From positions 833,165-897,164 of the forward strand of contig JAPTYO010000034.1 of NCBI GenBank assembly GCA_036873135.1: DNA of 64,000 nucleotides, in the 5' to 3' direction. How positions within the stretch are numbered: position 1 is the first letter of the stretch; each line of letters begins with the position of its first letter. A program made the translations under genes and the position numbers. Positions 12,241 to 23,722 of this stretch are shown in pieces. Below the pieces are notes generated by a model that made no database searches, had not been told where the DNA came from, and saw only the letters and a list, made by a program, of their open reading frames with translations. Source of the stretch: Clarkia xantiana subsp. parviflora (lineage: Eukaryota > Streptophyta > Magnoliopsida > Myrtales > Onagraceae).

Positions 12241-13058
12241 GACGCTTTCTTATATAAATTTAATTTATGAACAACAATTTTAGGCATTCACCACGACTGT
12301 GTATCGTTATAGAACAGTATATCTCTAATTGTCATTGAAAATTTCAACTTTTTTAGATGTAAACACGTGGAGCTGAATCTGCGCATTCTAATTAATATAA
12401 TGTCAAGAATAAGGTATGTTTCTTAATCATTTGTCTCATAAGTTAAAATGAATAAATATTCACGTGGCTCATTACCCCCTTATAGGCTCACCACATTGCG
12501 CGTGTGGATTATTTTAGGTATAAAGTAAACATGATATGTGCTGTCTCTTAATAGGCCCCTAGTATAATCTGCATAAAAATTTAAAAAAAAAAATCTAAAA
12601 AGTAAAAAAATATCTTAATTATGTGAATTTAGTCGGAGTACTTGGTAATATCTATTTTAAACTAAAATTCTGCCTTGGTACCTCTTAATATCCTTTAATA
12701 ATGTCTTGAGTTTGGTAATTATATGTTTATAGATGATTACAATATAATAATACTAATAATTGTATAACAGTAGAATAAATAATGCATTTATCCATAATAA
12801 TTCAGTAGTAGTTTTCTTTTTGCCAATAATTCATTAGGATTAGGTTATCTATTCCTAATCCTAATCTTTATGATGCAAAGATAATAAAACGTGGGCCAAA
12901 TTAGTAGGTGTGGTGTCATTGCATTCGCATACAATTACATCGCACATGTATGTATCTGAATATTACAAGTGGCACTAGCAAGAACAATGCCGTTATAAAT
13001 CCATTTATTATCCTAAAAAATTATTATTATCATTATTAATTATCATGATGATTATTAT

Positions 13059-13601
13059 TAGGGTTGGCAATTTGTGACACGATACGATAGTACGAACACG
13101 CACGAAAAAACGTGTTCGTGCTAGCATATGGGAGAACGGTAACACAATAGTACGAACACGATTAATACGATGTAATTTCCGTGTCGTGCTCGTGTTTGAG
13201 TATCATAACACCACACACACGATAGCACGATACAGTTGTGCTACTAAGACTAATTCTTAAGTGTTTTTTGAACATATCTTATTTATTACCTTTAAAAACT
13301 CCAATTAGTGGTTTACTTTTTAGTGTTTATAAACTCTATATTATTAACTTATAAATATTGACGTATTAATTCATAGATTTTTTTTATATATAAAGTTCAT
13401 TATTTTGATTTTCGCTTAAAATCTCGTATAGAGATGTACAACTGTATAACCGTACACGATAGCACAATACGAACACGCACGAAAATATCCGTGCCGTGTT
13501 TATATTTATAAAACGTTGCACGATAACTTTACCGTGCGTATTCAGTAAATTTACCACGACACGATCTTTAACACGCATGATAGTATGAATTGTCACCCCT
13601 A
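13059..13601. mobile_element. hAT-like MITE rich in CACGA motifs
   Basis: The 543-bp element starts TAGGGTTGGCAA and ends TTGTCACCCCTA, flanked by the 8-bp duplication ATTATTAT (13051-13058 and 13602-13609). It is packed with CACGATA, ACGAACACG and CGTGTTCGTG motifs in both orientations. The TIR form and 8-bp duplication fit the hAT superfamily. Related sequences lie at about 25711-25951, 41215-41655 and 57255-57690. The flank is itself an ATT-rich run, which weakens the duplication call slightly. Confidence 0.7.
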
Positions 13602-14799
13602 ATTATTATTATTATGAGTAGAGAAGTTGTTTAGATGCAATGCAGTCTTAACAAGTTGGATAAAAGTGAAACAATAAAAAAGTTTGATGATTTAATTGGT
13701 CACTTAACTAAATAAGCTGGACATGAACGAATTGACCTCCAAGTTAAATAATACCACAAGTTTGCCCTTCGGCAAACCCAACTTCTTCAGTCTAGCAACT
13801 CCTACTATATATATATGTCGACATTATTTTGTCACGTTTGTTTTGGTCATTAATTATGATCTCACAGTTTATTAATTATCTGTATTCATGAGCTTCAGTT
13901 GAATGATGATGCTGTGTGGTCCATTAGATTTATACATGGTGGTCATCACTTTTAGCAATTATTATTAGGGTCAGCTTACATATATATCTAATATATTTGG
14001 TCTAGGTTTCTTCAAATCTTGTGGTCCGAATGCATATAACTTAATTGTTATATACAAGAATACTACGTATAATATTCCAAAACTAGCTTACTTTATTGTG
14101 TAATTGAGAAATTTCGGGGAGCTTCTTGACAATTCAACAATTTCACCACTTGGTAGCATTATTGATTCTCAGTTACACGACTTGAATCAAAATATGTTCT
14201 GAAAAAAGAACACTTACGTCAGTACATGCGCTGATTGTTCACAAGTATGATATGCTCGCAAATGAACGTGAAAGTCCGGGCATTACTAGCTTATTCCTTA
14301 TATAAATGAAAAGTTAAAAAAAAAAGGCTCGACTCCAAAAAAAAAAAAAAGGCTCGACTCCCCTATAGGAATATTAAATGTTCGGATAATAGCTTGGACC
14401 CTCATGTAGGGCAATTCTTGTGTGTTCTTGGTATTTATATCAAATCAATACAATTAGAACAAGTGTCCCACTCTTGTAGTTTTTTTTCCTAAAATTCTAA
14501 GTATGAATCCTAAAATAATGGGAGCTAAAGACATGGTCATCATTATATTAGATTATGTAAACATCAAGTATACACAAAAATTAATCAGATAAAATAATGT
14601 TGACATAGATTATGCTTGCCAATTCTGATTTCGGGCTCAAGCGATACATCTTTGATGGGCGGCGATTATGCCCCAGTAAACGTGTTCTAAATCAGTGCAC
14701 TTAAGACTTTTTCTGATCATATGACCGTGACTATTAATAGAGTATTCATCACTCTTATCTTAATGCGAACTATTAGCTTAAAAATTGACTAATTTTGCG

Positions 14800-15060
14800 G
14801 TGAAGCGCACTCTCCACTGGGAAAAACTCCAATACATTGGCGCCACCAGCTGGTGACCCGATCTCTCTCAAAGTAACAGTGTTTGTGGGACCCAATAATG
14901 GATCCCACAAACGCTGTTATTGTGAGAGGCTAATGAGAGAAATTCTATCATGGTGTCGAACCATCAGACGGTGGCCCGTCTCTAGTGGGTCCCATTAGGG
15001 GACCACTCTCACCCTCTTGTGAGAGGACAATAGGCCACCATCTGGTGACTCGGTGCTATG
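14800..15060. repeat. Degenerate inverted repeat with GGTGACCCG/CCACCA motifs
   Basis: TTTGTGGGACCCAATAATGGATCCCACAAA forms an internal hairpin around 14880-14915. CACCAGCTGGTGACCCG on the left pairs with CCACCATCTGGTGACTCGG on the right. It is probably an old MITE; no coding content. Confidence 0.4.
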
Positions 15061-15067
15061 GGATGAT

Positions 15068-15228
15068 GAGAAATTCTTTTATAGGTCGGCCCCAACAAAT
15101 GCCATGAGCTGGTGCACTATCAGCCAATCACTACATGACATGTGTCAGTAAGTAGTTGACACATATACACATGTCATGTAGTGGTTGGCTGATGGTGCAC
15201 CAGCTGCCGAGCTATAAAAGAATTTCTC
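15068..15228. repeat. Short MITE with GAGAAATTCTTTTATA ends
   Basis: GAGAAATTCTTTTATA at 15068 is inverted as TATAAAAGAATTTCTC ending at 15228. The arms continue with TGGTGCAC and ACATGACATGTG motifs in both orientations. It is about 160 bp and forms a nearly continuous hairpin. Confidence 0.65.
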
Positions 15229-15680
15229 ATGGATAATTTATTGACTAAGGATTATTAGCAAGTGGCTTTGTGCCACATAGTAAAAGCTCCTCTCCACATG
15301 TCTATGTGAATTTAGACCGAGATTGCATACTCCGAAAGTTTCCTACACTTTGTGTGGCGGAAATTAAATTCATGATTCTCTTTTTTTATCAAGCCGTTTA
15401 ATATCATTTTATCCATACTATATACATCTCTTTCAAATAAATAAGCAATTTTTCGGAAAAGGAACTAAAAGTATTTTGGATTCGATAGTGTTATAGGCTT
15501 ATAGCAATTTGGTGGACATTTATTGGTTTTTTGGAATATATATGGCAAGGACCACACTACATATGTGCATGTGAAGAGATCGAAAAGTGATAGAGAAGGA
15601 GAGCTCGCCTTCACAAAAGGCAATTTGAAGACATAATATTATTATTATTATTACTATTATTATTATTATTAAGTACATAT

Positions 15681-16172
15681 AACTGTCTAAAATTTGCTCA
15701 TGTTGAAATTTGGTGTCTGATATTTAAATTGAGTGTCGCAAATTTTATTTTGGTTGAAATTTGATGTCTCAGGGTAATTATTTTAAAGAAGTCAATCCTG
15801 ACAAAATCGGCTGTCATATTTAAGCTCCCATGCACGCTTCTCGTCACCTTGCCGGGACCGTCATCTAAGAAGCTGGTCACATCCGCACAATTAAATTATG
15901 CACCGTTGTCGATGGAAATCGCTCCACACCACTCTGGTGGAAACATTTTCTTTTAGATGTTCAACTTTTGGGTGAAATTCGGCGATATTGTGAAAAGTAT
16001 AAAGTGATGGATTATAAGTGGGTGAACGGTTGATGAAAATGATTTAAATGAGATGAAAAGACGCATGGAGACACTAAATTTTAACAAAAAAATGAAATTT
16101 GAGAATGTCCATTTTAACATTTCAAACTTCAGACACCAAATTTCATCATACGTCAAACTCCAAATAGTTTAT
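15681..16172. repeat. Degenerate copy of MITE family 2
   Basis: Bases from about 15690 (TTGAAATTTGGTGTCTGA) to 16140 (CAGACACCAAATTTCATC) are a diverged foldback copy of the elements at 35426-35958 and 50742-51273. Terminal GGGTTAATAAC sequences are not recognisable, so the ends are approximate. Confidence 0.55.
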
Positions 16173-17639
16173 AGGTTCTTAAACCTTATTGTCATTAAGG
16201 TTGAATGGTCTTTTAGTGATATATGTTTAAATAATGTTAGTTTTTGGTATCATATATTTTATTTTGTAAGTTTTTTTGTGTTGTATTTTACATTTTATAG
16301 ACTTTTTGTGCATCCGTTAGTCCACGGCTCGGGTTGCCGAACCTTCTAGAAGCGAGTTTGAGAGCATGAACCTTCCCAGAAACAAGGAAAAGGCAGAAAA
16401 AGACATAATCAATCAATTAAAGAAAAGGAAATCAATACATATTATTAAGATTTAAGAAACATACTGCATGATAGTAAGTTCGGCCTAATACAAATTATGT
16501 AATATAATGTTGTGTTTCTTCCATGATAATATAAAATATACATGAATAGCTTATGTAAAATGATTTTTTTTATGTATTTTTTAGATTTTGGTTTTATATA
16601 TTTTTTAGAATTAGGGAAGGAATCTTAATTAGTGGCTGTCCTTGTACGTCCGTACCATTTAGTGAAAATAATTGCTTAATTATACGTCTTATTAAAATTA
16701 AATGAATATTATTATAGGGGGTTGGTTGTGAATGTGTTTTTTTTTTTAAATAATATATTTAAATCATCTTTATATACTTTTTTTAGGATAATGCATCTTG
16801 CACACTCTGTCTATCTAATATTGAGTTTTTTTTATTCAATGTGGCAAGGAAAATGTCAGTGAATAAGTTTAAAATGTTTATTTATAGTAGAATAAAAATG
16901 TAATATTTCAAATCTAAATGCTTTTAATAAAGTAGAAACAAAATAAATAAAATTAAAAATTAAAAATATACTAAATCTTAAAGTATAATTTTCTAGATGA
17001 AAAGAATTTATACTTATAGTGTAATAAATATTTTTAAAACACTTTTATCGTTTTTTGAATTTTTTATTTATTATATTTTTACTATCGCGTTCCTTTATTG
17101 TAACTTATTTTGATGATACAAGTGCAACATCCCAACTTATTTTGTAGAGCATCCACGATAGTTTTGTATATTTTATATTATCTGAATATGTTACATAAGC
17201 TATTCATGTATTTTTAAAAAAACACATAAAGAATAAATATACTTAAACAATTATAATTCTTTAATGGTTTTATTGAACCATATTACTTAAACATATTTTA
17301 TTATACAATCTAAACAACCAACTTAAAAAGTAGTTAGTGGTACATATAATTATACATCAACCAATACCATCAAGAGAAAGAATAGTGCGCCACATATATC
17401 TTGAATGTAAGCTAATCAACAACTATGAAACGATTATTTCGTTGGGAGTTCTATTTATTTCGAATAAATTTTTCGTAAGCGATTTTGAAACGGATTTTGA
17501 AACGGAGATTATTTATGTGAATACTAGAGATGAGTTTGTTTAAAAAAAAAAGGCTTTTCTAATCAAGAGCTAGGTAAAAACGTTGGATAAATAAGTTTAG
17601 TTGTTGAGATGACATAGATAATGTATTCATTATATTTAA

Positions 17640-18172
17640 GGGTTAATAGGTCTTTTGGTCCATGATGTTTGACAACTTTTGGGTTTTGGTCCATGATATT
17701 TTTTTTACCTAGTTTTGGTACCATATCTTTGCAGATTTTTTCTAGTTTTGGTCTAACCGTTACATTCCGTCCATTTTTTGACATATTCTAGTCACGTGAT
17801 CCACTCTAAACTTTAAATTTAGTCCCTCTAATATTTTTTCAACCTTTTTTTTGTTCAATTTAGTCCCGAAATTTCAAAATTGACCCCAATTGGACAATAG
17901 GTCCAATTGAAATTTTGAAACTTCGGGACTAAATTGAACAAAAAAAAGGTTAAAAAAGTATTAGAGGGACTAAATTGAACAAAATTGAAAGTTTAGGGTG
18001 GATCACGTGACTTGTACATGTCAAAAAATGGACGGAATGTAACGGTCGGACCAAAACTAGAAAAAAAAAAAAAAAACTGAAAACATATGGTACCAAAACT
18101 AGGAAAAAAAAAACATCATGGACCAAAATCCAAAAATGATCAAACATCATGGACCAAAAGACTCGTTAGCCC
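17640..18172. mobile_element. Mutator-like MITE, family 1, copy 2
   Basis: This 533-bp foldback element begins GGGTTAATAGGTCTTTTGG and ends in the inverted form CGTTAGCCC. It is flanked by the perfect 9-bp duplication TATATTTAA (17631-17639 and 18173-18181). It is the same family as 10542-11021 and 34786-35311. Predicted short ORFs inside it are repeat artefacts. Confidence 0.87.
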
Positions 18173-19443
18173 TATATTTAATGAATGTATTATCCAACAA
18201 TATATGTACCACACTTTTAAAAAATACTTTGTAAAAAGTATTGTAGTAAAATTTTCTGCACTTTACGTAAAATTACATGTTGTGCCCATATATATATATA
18301 TGTGCAACTATTAAAAGTGCAACTAATAATGTTTAAGTGCAAATATAAAGGGCAATGGCATAATTTACACTTTAAAAGATTTTACTCCTTTTACCTAAAG
18401 AGAATCTTGCAATATGCGAGTAATATTCTAACTTATATATATATATATATATATGTGGTGGGCAAGACTCAATAGTACATGAACGCTTATTTGGTTGGCA
18501 ACTTGGCATTCTGATCATTGATCCACGTCCTATTTGTTTGTTATTGATTCACAATATTAGTTGGAAATGCACGAAGCGTGTTCTTTACTTTGCCGAACAA
18601 TATAAGATTTTGTCGCACTAAGGAAATTTCCTATAATACATTTTTCTCTTCAATAAAACCAAATTTTCTAACTTCTTGAGAAAAAAAAAACGTTTGGCTA
18701 AAATAATACCGACGTTAAAATTAATGTTGATTTTTTAACGGTTATATTATGCATATCAAGATTTTTGTAACGGTTAAAATATATTTATTTTTTTATTTCT
18801 TGAAAGTATCCAAGTGGAACGGGGTAAATCGTGAACAATCTTTCATTTGTAAGCATTTCTTCACAAATTAAACTTTATAAGTTTAGTTAAAATTTGACAA
18901 ATAATTATATATTTTGACTATTTTCTTAAAAAAAAAAATTAATTTTCGTTTTCTTATTTGTAAAAAATGAAAACAAGTTAATTAATGAAAATAGGTAGAA
19001 AAATTCATATATCTAGAATTTAATACTAAATAAAAAATTGCACATAGAACTTGACCGAAACAACCTCTCTTTTGGATTTATATCAACTTTACATCTACGT
19101 CCATAATAGAGAGAGATTAGAGGCCAAGCAAAATATAAAAAAAAAATAAAAAAATCCTATAATAATAAATTATAGAGGAAGCAGCCTCTCTTTTTAAATA
19201 GCGCTATTTGATATTTTTATTTTTAAATTAGTGTTAATATACTATCGTTTACATGTGCTTTACATGTTTTTTTAATGAGGAAAAAAAAGCAGCCTTCTCT
19301 TTTTAAATAGCGCTCTTTTTACACTTTTACTTACGATTCATTGTTCGTCGTAATTAAAAGAAACTTTTTAGCTATATTTAATATACTATTGGAATTAAAA
19401 AATATATATAAATAATAAAATTAAAGATTTATAAATATATAAA

Positions 19444-20082
19444 GGGGTAAAGAGTCCTTTGATGCCATGTTTGATCAAAGTTGAGTTTTGGTGTCACTTG
19501 TTTTGTATATTTTTGTTGTCATATATATGTCTGCATTTGTAAATTTTTGGTGTATTCGTTAGTCAATCGTCAATTTTGACCGTTAAATACTTTAATCTCG
19601 TTTAATTTAGTCATCCAATTTATACATCTATCTTTTAGTTTTTGCATTTAGTCCATATTGATTTTTTCTAGTAACCGTCCAAGTCAGCCAGCTGCCCCCA
19701 AGGTCACCGACCACCACGAATCGGACCCGGAAACCACGAATAGGCCCACCACCACGAACCGGGGACGACCACCACTAAATCGAGGTTGGCCAGCCCCAAT
19801 CGGGGCCAACCACCACTAATCGAGGCCGGCCACCACCCCAATTAGTGGTGTCAGACCCCGATTAGGGCTGGCCGACCCAGATTTGTGGGGGTCGGCCCCG
19901 ATTCGTTGTTGCCGGCTCCGATTCATTGTTTCCGATTTGTGGTGGTTGGAGGTCTTTGATGGTGGTCAATTAACGGATGCGCCAAAAATCTACGAATTGA
20001 AAATAGTTAGGACCAAAACTACAAATAAAACATATAACACCAAAATCAAATAAACATATGACACTAAAAATCTATTTAACCC
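19444..20082. mobile_element. Foldback element with a GC-rich CCACCACGAATCGG-type core
   Basis: The ends (GGGGTAAAGAGTCCTTTGATG and the inverted ...TCTATTTAACCC) are flanked by near-identical ATATATAAA/TATATAAAA sequence, consistent with a 9-bp duplication. The loop at about 19680-19940 is GC-rich and made of diverged repeats of ACCACGAATCGG and GGCCGGCC-like units, in sharp contrast to the AT-rich arms. It is non-coding. Confidence 0.6.
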
Positions 20083-20362
20083 TATATAAAAATAATAGCT
20101 ATTATTATCTAATATAAAGCGTATAATATATTTTTAGTTTTATATATTTACGTGGAACTGTATCACTATTTTGTCACAATTTTTTTTTGCCAAAAATATG
20201 ACTAACGAATTTACCGACCAGTTTTTATTTTTTTGGTAATAATAAATAAGAGAAATGTTTTTTTTTTTTTTTTTTTTTTTTGTGAAAAATAGAAATAATT
20301 TGAAAGTGTTCTCTTTCTCCTTCATTGCTCTCCTCCTCTCATTCGCCATCGTCTTCCTCTCC

Positions 20363-20370
20363 TATATAAA
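20363..20370 (+). promoter_or_regulatory. TATA box of the GDP-L-galactose phosphorylase gene
   Basis: TATATAAA lies about 160 bp before the ACG of the conserved uORF and about 475 bp before the main ATG, downstream of a 24-base T run and a CT-rich stretch. It is the best core promoter match in the region. Confidence 0.6.
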
Positions 20371-20529
20371 GCAACGCCATTGCCACCCATCTTTCCCACC
20401 ACAGAGCAATAACATCCATTCTCCATCAAAACATCCCCCTCCATTGCAGCTTCGGCTCCAAAATCGCTCCTTTTTCGCAATAACCATTCGAGGAAGGGGT
20501 AAAACCCAGGGAGCCAAGTTGCAGACATC

Positions 20530-20700
20530 ACGGCTATACCAAGAGTAACGCGGCCACTCCTAATCCATGCCCGGTCTGTCCGACACAAGGGCATCATAGG
20601 TAACCCGTCCCCGCACGGCGGCCGCGGCGCACTCCCTTCCGAAGGCGGCAGCCCCTCCGATCTCCTTTTCCTCGCCGGCGGCGGTCGTCTCCTCTGCTAG
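20530..20700 (+). CDS. Conserved non-AUG (ACG) uORF controlling ascorbate synthesis
   Basis: Starting at ACG (20530-20532), an open frame of 56 codons ends at TAG 20698-20700, 144 bp before the main start codon. It reads TAIPRVTRPLLIHARSVRHK followed by GNPSPHGGRGALPSEGGSPS and DLLFLAGGGRLLC. Plant GGP/VTC2 mRNAs are known to carry a conserved ACG-initiated uORF of about 60 codons. Its translation at high ascorbate stalls ribosomes and lowers production of the enzyme. Position, length, start codon and the coding-like composition (higher GC than the surroundings) all match that element. The initiating residue is probably Met despite the ACG. Confidence 0.88.
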   Translation, partial: TAIPRVTRPLLIHARSVRHKGIIGNPSPHGGRGALPSEGGSPSDLLFLAGGGRLLC

Positions 20701-20844
20701 AAACTAGCCCGTACATATTTCTGTAGATTTAGCCAGATATTATTAGCCTTTTTAATTACAGATTCGTGGTGAATATTCGTCTGGGTAGTAATTTGATTAC
20801 GGAATTAATCGAAGCGAATCGAACAACCGTTAGTATCCGTCAAG

Positions 20845-23722
20845 ATGATGCTCAGGATCAAGAGGGTTCCGACATTAGTGTCGAATTTCCAGAAAGAGGA
20901 GGGCGAAGATGGCGCTGCCCGCACCGGCGGATGTGGCCGGAATTGCTTCAGGAGCTGCTGCATTGAAGGTAATATATAATATCTCATTTACGCTTATTGA
21001 GGTTAGAAAAGATTGATTTTCCATGTGTATTGCCAATCTCCATGAACTTAGGAGCTTTGAGAAACCTAGTTCTTTCAAAACCCATATTTTAGTTTGGGTA
21101 AAAATTGAGACTTTGATTTTCTTTATATTTGTATTAGATGCTATCCAGTTATTTGAGCTTATAGTTTTATGAATTTAATTTGTATATAGCTTTGATATTG
21201 AATTTAATTTGTATATATGTTAGAGAATATTGATTTTTCATATGTATTGCCAATCTCCATGAACTTAGGAGCTTTGAGAAACCTAGTTCTTTCAGAACCC
21301 ATATTTTTGTTTGGGTAAAAATTGAGACTTTGATTTTCTTTACATTTGTATTAGATGATATCCAGTTTATTTGAGCTTCTAGTTTTATGAATTTAATTTG
21401 TATATATGTTCGATATCGAAATTTTATTGGATGTGAGCAGGATCCAAGCTCCCTCTGTATGCATTCAAGAAGGCGAGCCAGATTGCTGCCGGAAAGGCCG
21501 AAGTTGAAGTCGAGAAAGAGCCTCCTGTCGAGTTCCTCGATGCACTTGTTCTTGGCGAGGTTACTATTTTTCGATCGATGCATTCTTTTCAAATCACCAA
21601 TTTCAAATCTATAAAAGTTTATACTAAATCTGTTTTGCTACTTGTTCATAGTGGGAGGATCGTGTCCAAAGGGGTCTTTTTCGTTACGATGTCACTGCCT
21701 GTGAAACCAAGGTATTGATCTCGTAACCCTAGCTTAATTTCCTTAGCTTAGCCTAAAAATGATATTTTTTGAATCCATGAGATCTGGAATTGTTTCTGTT
21801 CATGTTAATGAATTGTAATTTTGAATAGGTTATTCCGGGTGACTATGGATTCGTAGCTCAACTAAACGAGGGTCGTCACTTGAAGAAGAGGCCAACCGAG
21901 TTTCGTGTAGATAGGGTTCTCCAGCCCTTTGATGGAAGCAAGTTCAACTTCACGAAAGTCGGGCAAGAGGAAGTTCTTTTCCAATTTGAAGCAAGCGAAG
22001 ATGGTGAAGTCCAGTTCTACCCTAATGCCCCGATCGATGCTGATAACTCCCCGAGCGTAGTTGCCATCAATGTAAATCATCTATCCATTGTTTTGAAGTT
22101 TACAGTATAAGTGAGCTTATTAGCAAGAAAGCTCATATTCAACTCAAAATGGGTTAAAAGTTTTCATTTTTACATAGAAAGCTCATATTCAACCCAAAAT
22201 GGGTTAAAAGTTTTCATTTTTATATAGAAAGCTCAAATTCAACCCAAAATGGGTTAAAAGTTTTCATTTTTATATACTACACGAATTCATGATTGTAAAA
22301 TATCAGGTCCCACCTGATCTACATACTGTGTTTTCTAATCAACTAAGTTCTTCATTACAGGTTAGTCCAATCGAGTATGGGCATGTTCTTCTGATCCCTC
22401 GGATTCTCGAGTGCTTGCCTCAGAGGATCGACCATGAGAGCTTATTGCTTGCACTTCACATGGCTGCCGAAGCTGGCAATCCGTACTTCCGGCTCGGTTA
22501 CAATAGCTTGGGGGCATTTGCCACCATCAACCATCTTCATTTCCAGGCATACTACTTAGCAGTGCCCTTCCCCATTGAGAAGGCTCCCACCAATAAGATG
22601 GCCACTTTGGATTCCGGAGTCATGATCTCTGAGCTTCTCAACTACCCAGTTAGAGGTCTCGTGTTTGAGCTCGGAAACTCTCTTCAAGAACTGTCGGATG
22701 CCGTCTCCGACGCTTGCATCTGCCTCCAAGACAACAACATTCCTTACAATGTGTTGATTGCTGATTGTGGCAAGCGTATCTTCGTCCTTCCTCAGGTACT
22801 TTATGTGAAATATCAGGCTAACTATTTAACCGACTGTTCTAAAATCTTAAGATATGATAGGTGAATGTGTGGTTAAATCTTTATACTTCGATATTGAACA
22901 TTTTGATGAAGACCCATAATGTAGATTCTAATCTGAGCGTTCTGATAACATTTCATTTGACCTAATGTCATAAAACCTTAAAGTTACAGGTGAAGTTGTG
23001 GCTTAATATGTATACTTCGACACTTTAAACACTTCCAATACTACACAGGTGCTTTATGTGAAATATCTGGCTGATCATTTAACCGACTGTCCTAAAACCT
23101 TAAGATGATAGATGAATGTTTGGTTAAATCTCTTTATACTTCAATATTGTACATTTTGATCTTTAAATTTTGATATTGAATATTTTGATGAAGGCCCATA
23201 ACGTAGATTTGAATTTGTGCATTCTTATTACATGTCATTTGACAAACTGTCATAAAACCTTAAGTTGATAGGTGAAGTCATAGTTTAATCTGTACACTTC
23301 AACACAACTTAAAAACACTTTCGATACTACATAGACTTGATTTCGGGTAATAACCATTGCGCGTGTTTTGACAGTGCTATGCAGAGAAACAAGCTTTAGG
23401 CGAAGTGAGCGCCGAGCTACTAGACACTCAAGTAAACCCTGCAGTGTGGGAGATCAGTGGGCACATGGTGCTTAAGCGCAAAACCGACTTCGAAGAAGCA
23501 TCTGAAGATAACGCGTGGAGGCTCCTCGCCGAGGTGTCTCTCTCCGAGGAGCGGTTTCAGGAAGTGAACGCCCTCATCTTCGAGGCCATCAAGAACCGAG
23601 AGGAGGAAACCGGTGCTGAGAATGAAGACGAGGCCGAGGTTGATGACAAGGATGAGCCGGTGAAGCAGAGCTCGCGCCGTCCTAGGATTGTTCGTGCGAC
23701 CGAGTGTCTGGTTCAGCAGTGA
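20845..23722 (+). CDS. VTC2: GDP-L-galactose phosphorylase, ascorbate biosynthesis
   Basis: This enzyme converts GDP-L-galactose plus phosphate to L-galactose 1-phosphate and GDP, the first committed and rate-controlling step of the Smirnoff-Wheeler ascorbate pathway. Six exons (20845-20968, 21441-21559, 21652-21711, 21829-22071, 22361-22795, 23375-23722) join to 442 residues, the same length as Arabidopsis VTC2. The N-terminus has MMLRIKRVPT and the cysteine-rich GGCGRNCFRSCCIEGSKLPL. The HIT-type catalytic triad motif is HLHFQAYY at residues 240-247. The C-terminus ends in an acidic stretch and RRPRIVRATECLVQQ. All splice sites are GT-AG and in phase. Two adjacent ATGs occur; the first was taken. 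The symbol is VTC2-like; whether it is the VTC2 or VTC5 orthologue cannot be told. Confidence 0.97.
21003..21417 (+). repeat. Tandem duplication of about 215 bp in VTC2 intron 1
   Basis: Two direct copies (about 21003-21215 and 21220-21417) share long identical blocks such as TATTGCCAATCTCCATGAAC and GAAACCTAGTTCTTTCA. They fill most of intron 1. The splice acceptor lies just beyond the second copy. Confidence 0.8.
22126..22275 (+). repeat. Three 50-bp tandem repeats in VTC2 intron 4
   Basis: The unit begins AGAAAGCTCATATTCAAC at 22126, 22176 and 22226 (exact 50-bp period) with only a few base differences. It occupies half of the intron between the fourth and fifth coding exons. Confidence 0.9.
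22796..23335 (+). repeat. Tandem duplication of 250-290 bp filling VTC2 intron 5
   Basis: The first copy (22796-23048) starts at the splice donor GTACTTTATGTGAAATATC. The second (23049-23335) starts GTGCTTTATGTGAAATATC directly after an ACACAG, so a donor-like and acceptor-like site are repeated inside the intron. CCTTAAG and ACCGACTGT(C/T)CTAAAA motifs recur. They resemble, inverted, the retrotransposon end at about 27800-27830. Confidence 0.8.

Larger units (their letters stand above)
9561..20362. other. Gene-free, transposon-rich intergenic region
   Basis: About 10.8 kb with no supportable gene: every open frame is short, AT-rich and without domain likeness. It contains the listed MITEs, a solo LTR, many A/T tracts and (TA)n or (ATT)n runs. 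A half-copy of the foldback family at 19444-20082 is recognisable around 16190-16340. Confidence 0.7.

Noticed and set aside
14860..15240. Clustered inverted repeats as a CRISPR-like or centromeric array
   Set aside because: Repeats are two different inverted elements, not regularly spaced direct repeats; the context is a plant nuclear genome.
17337..18314. Several 60-75 residue open frames
   Set aside because: They lie in AT-rich spacer and in the foldback MITE; same-family copies elsewhere do not keep the frames.
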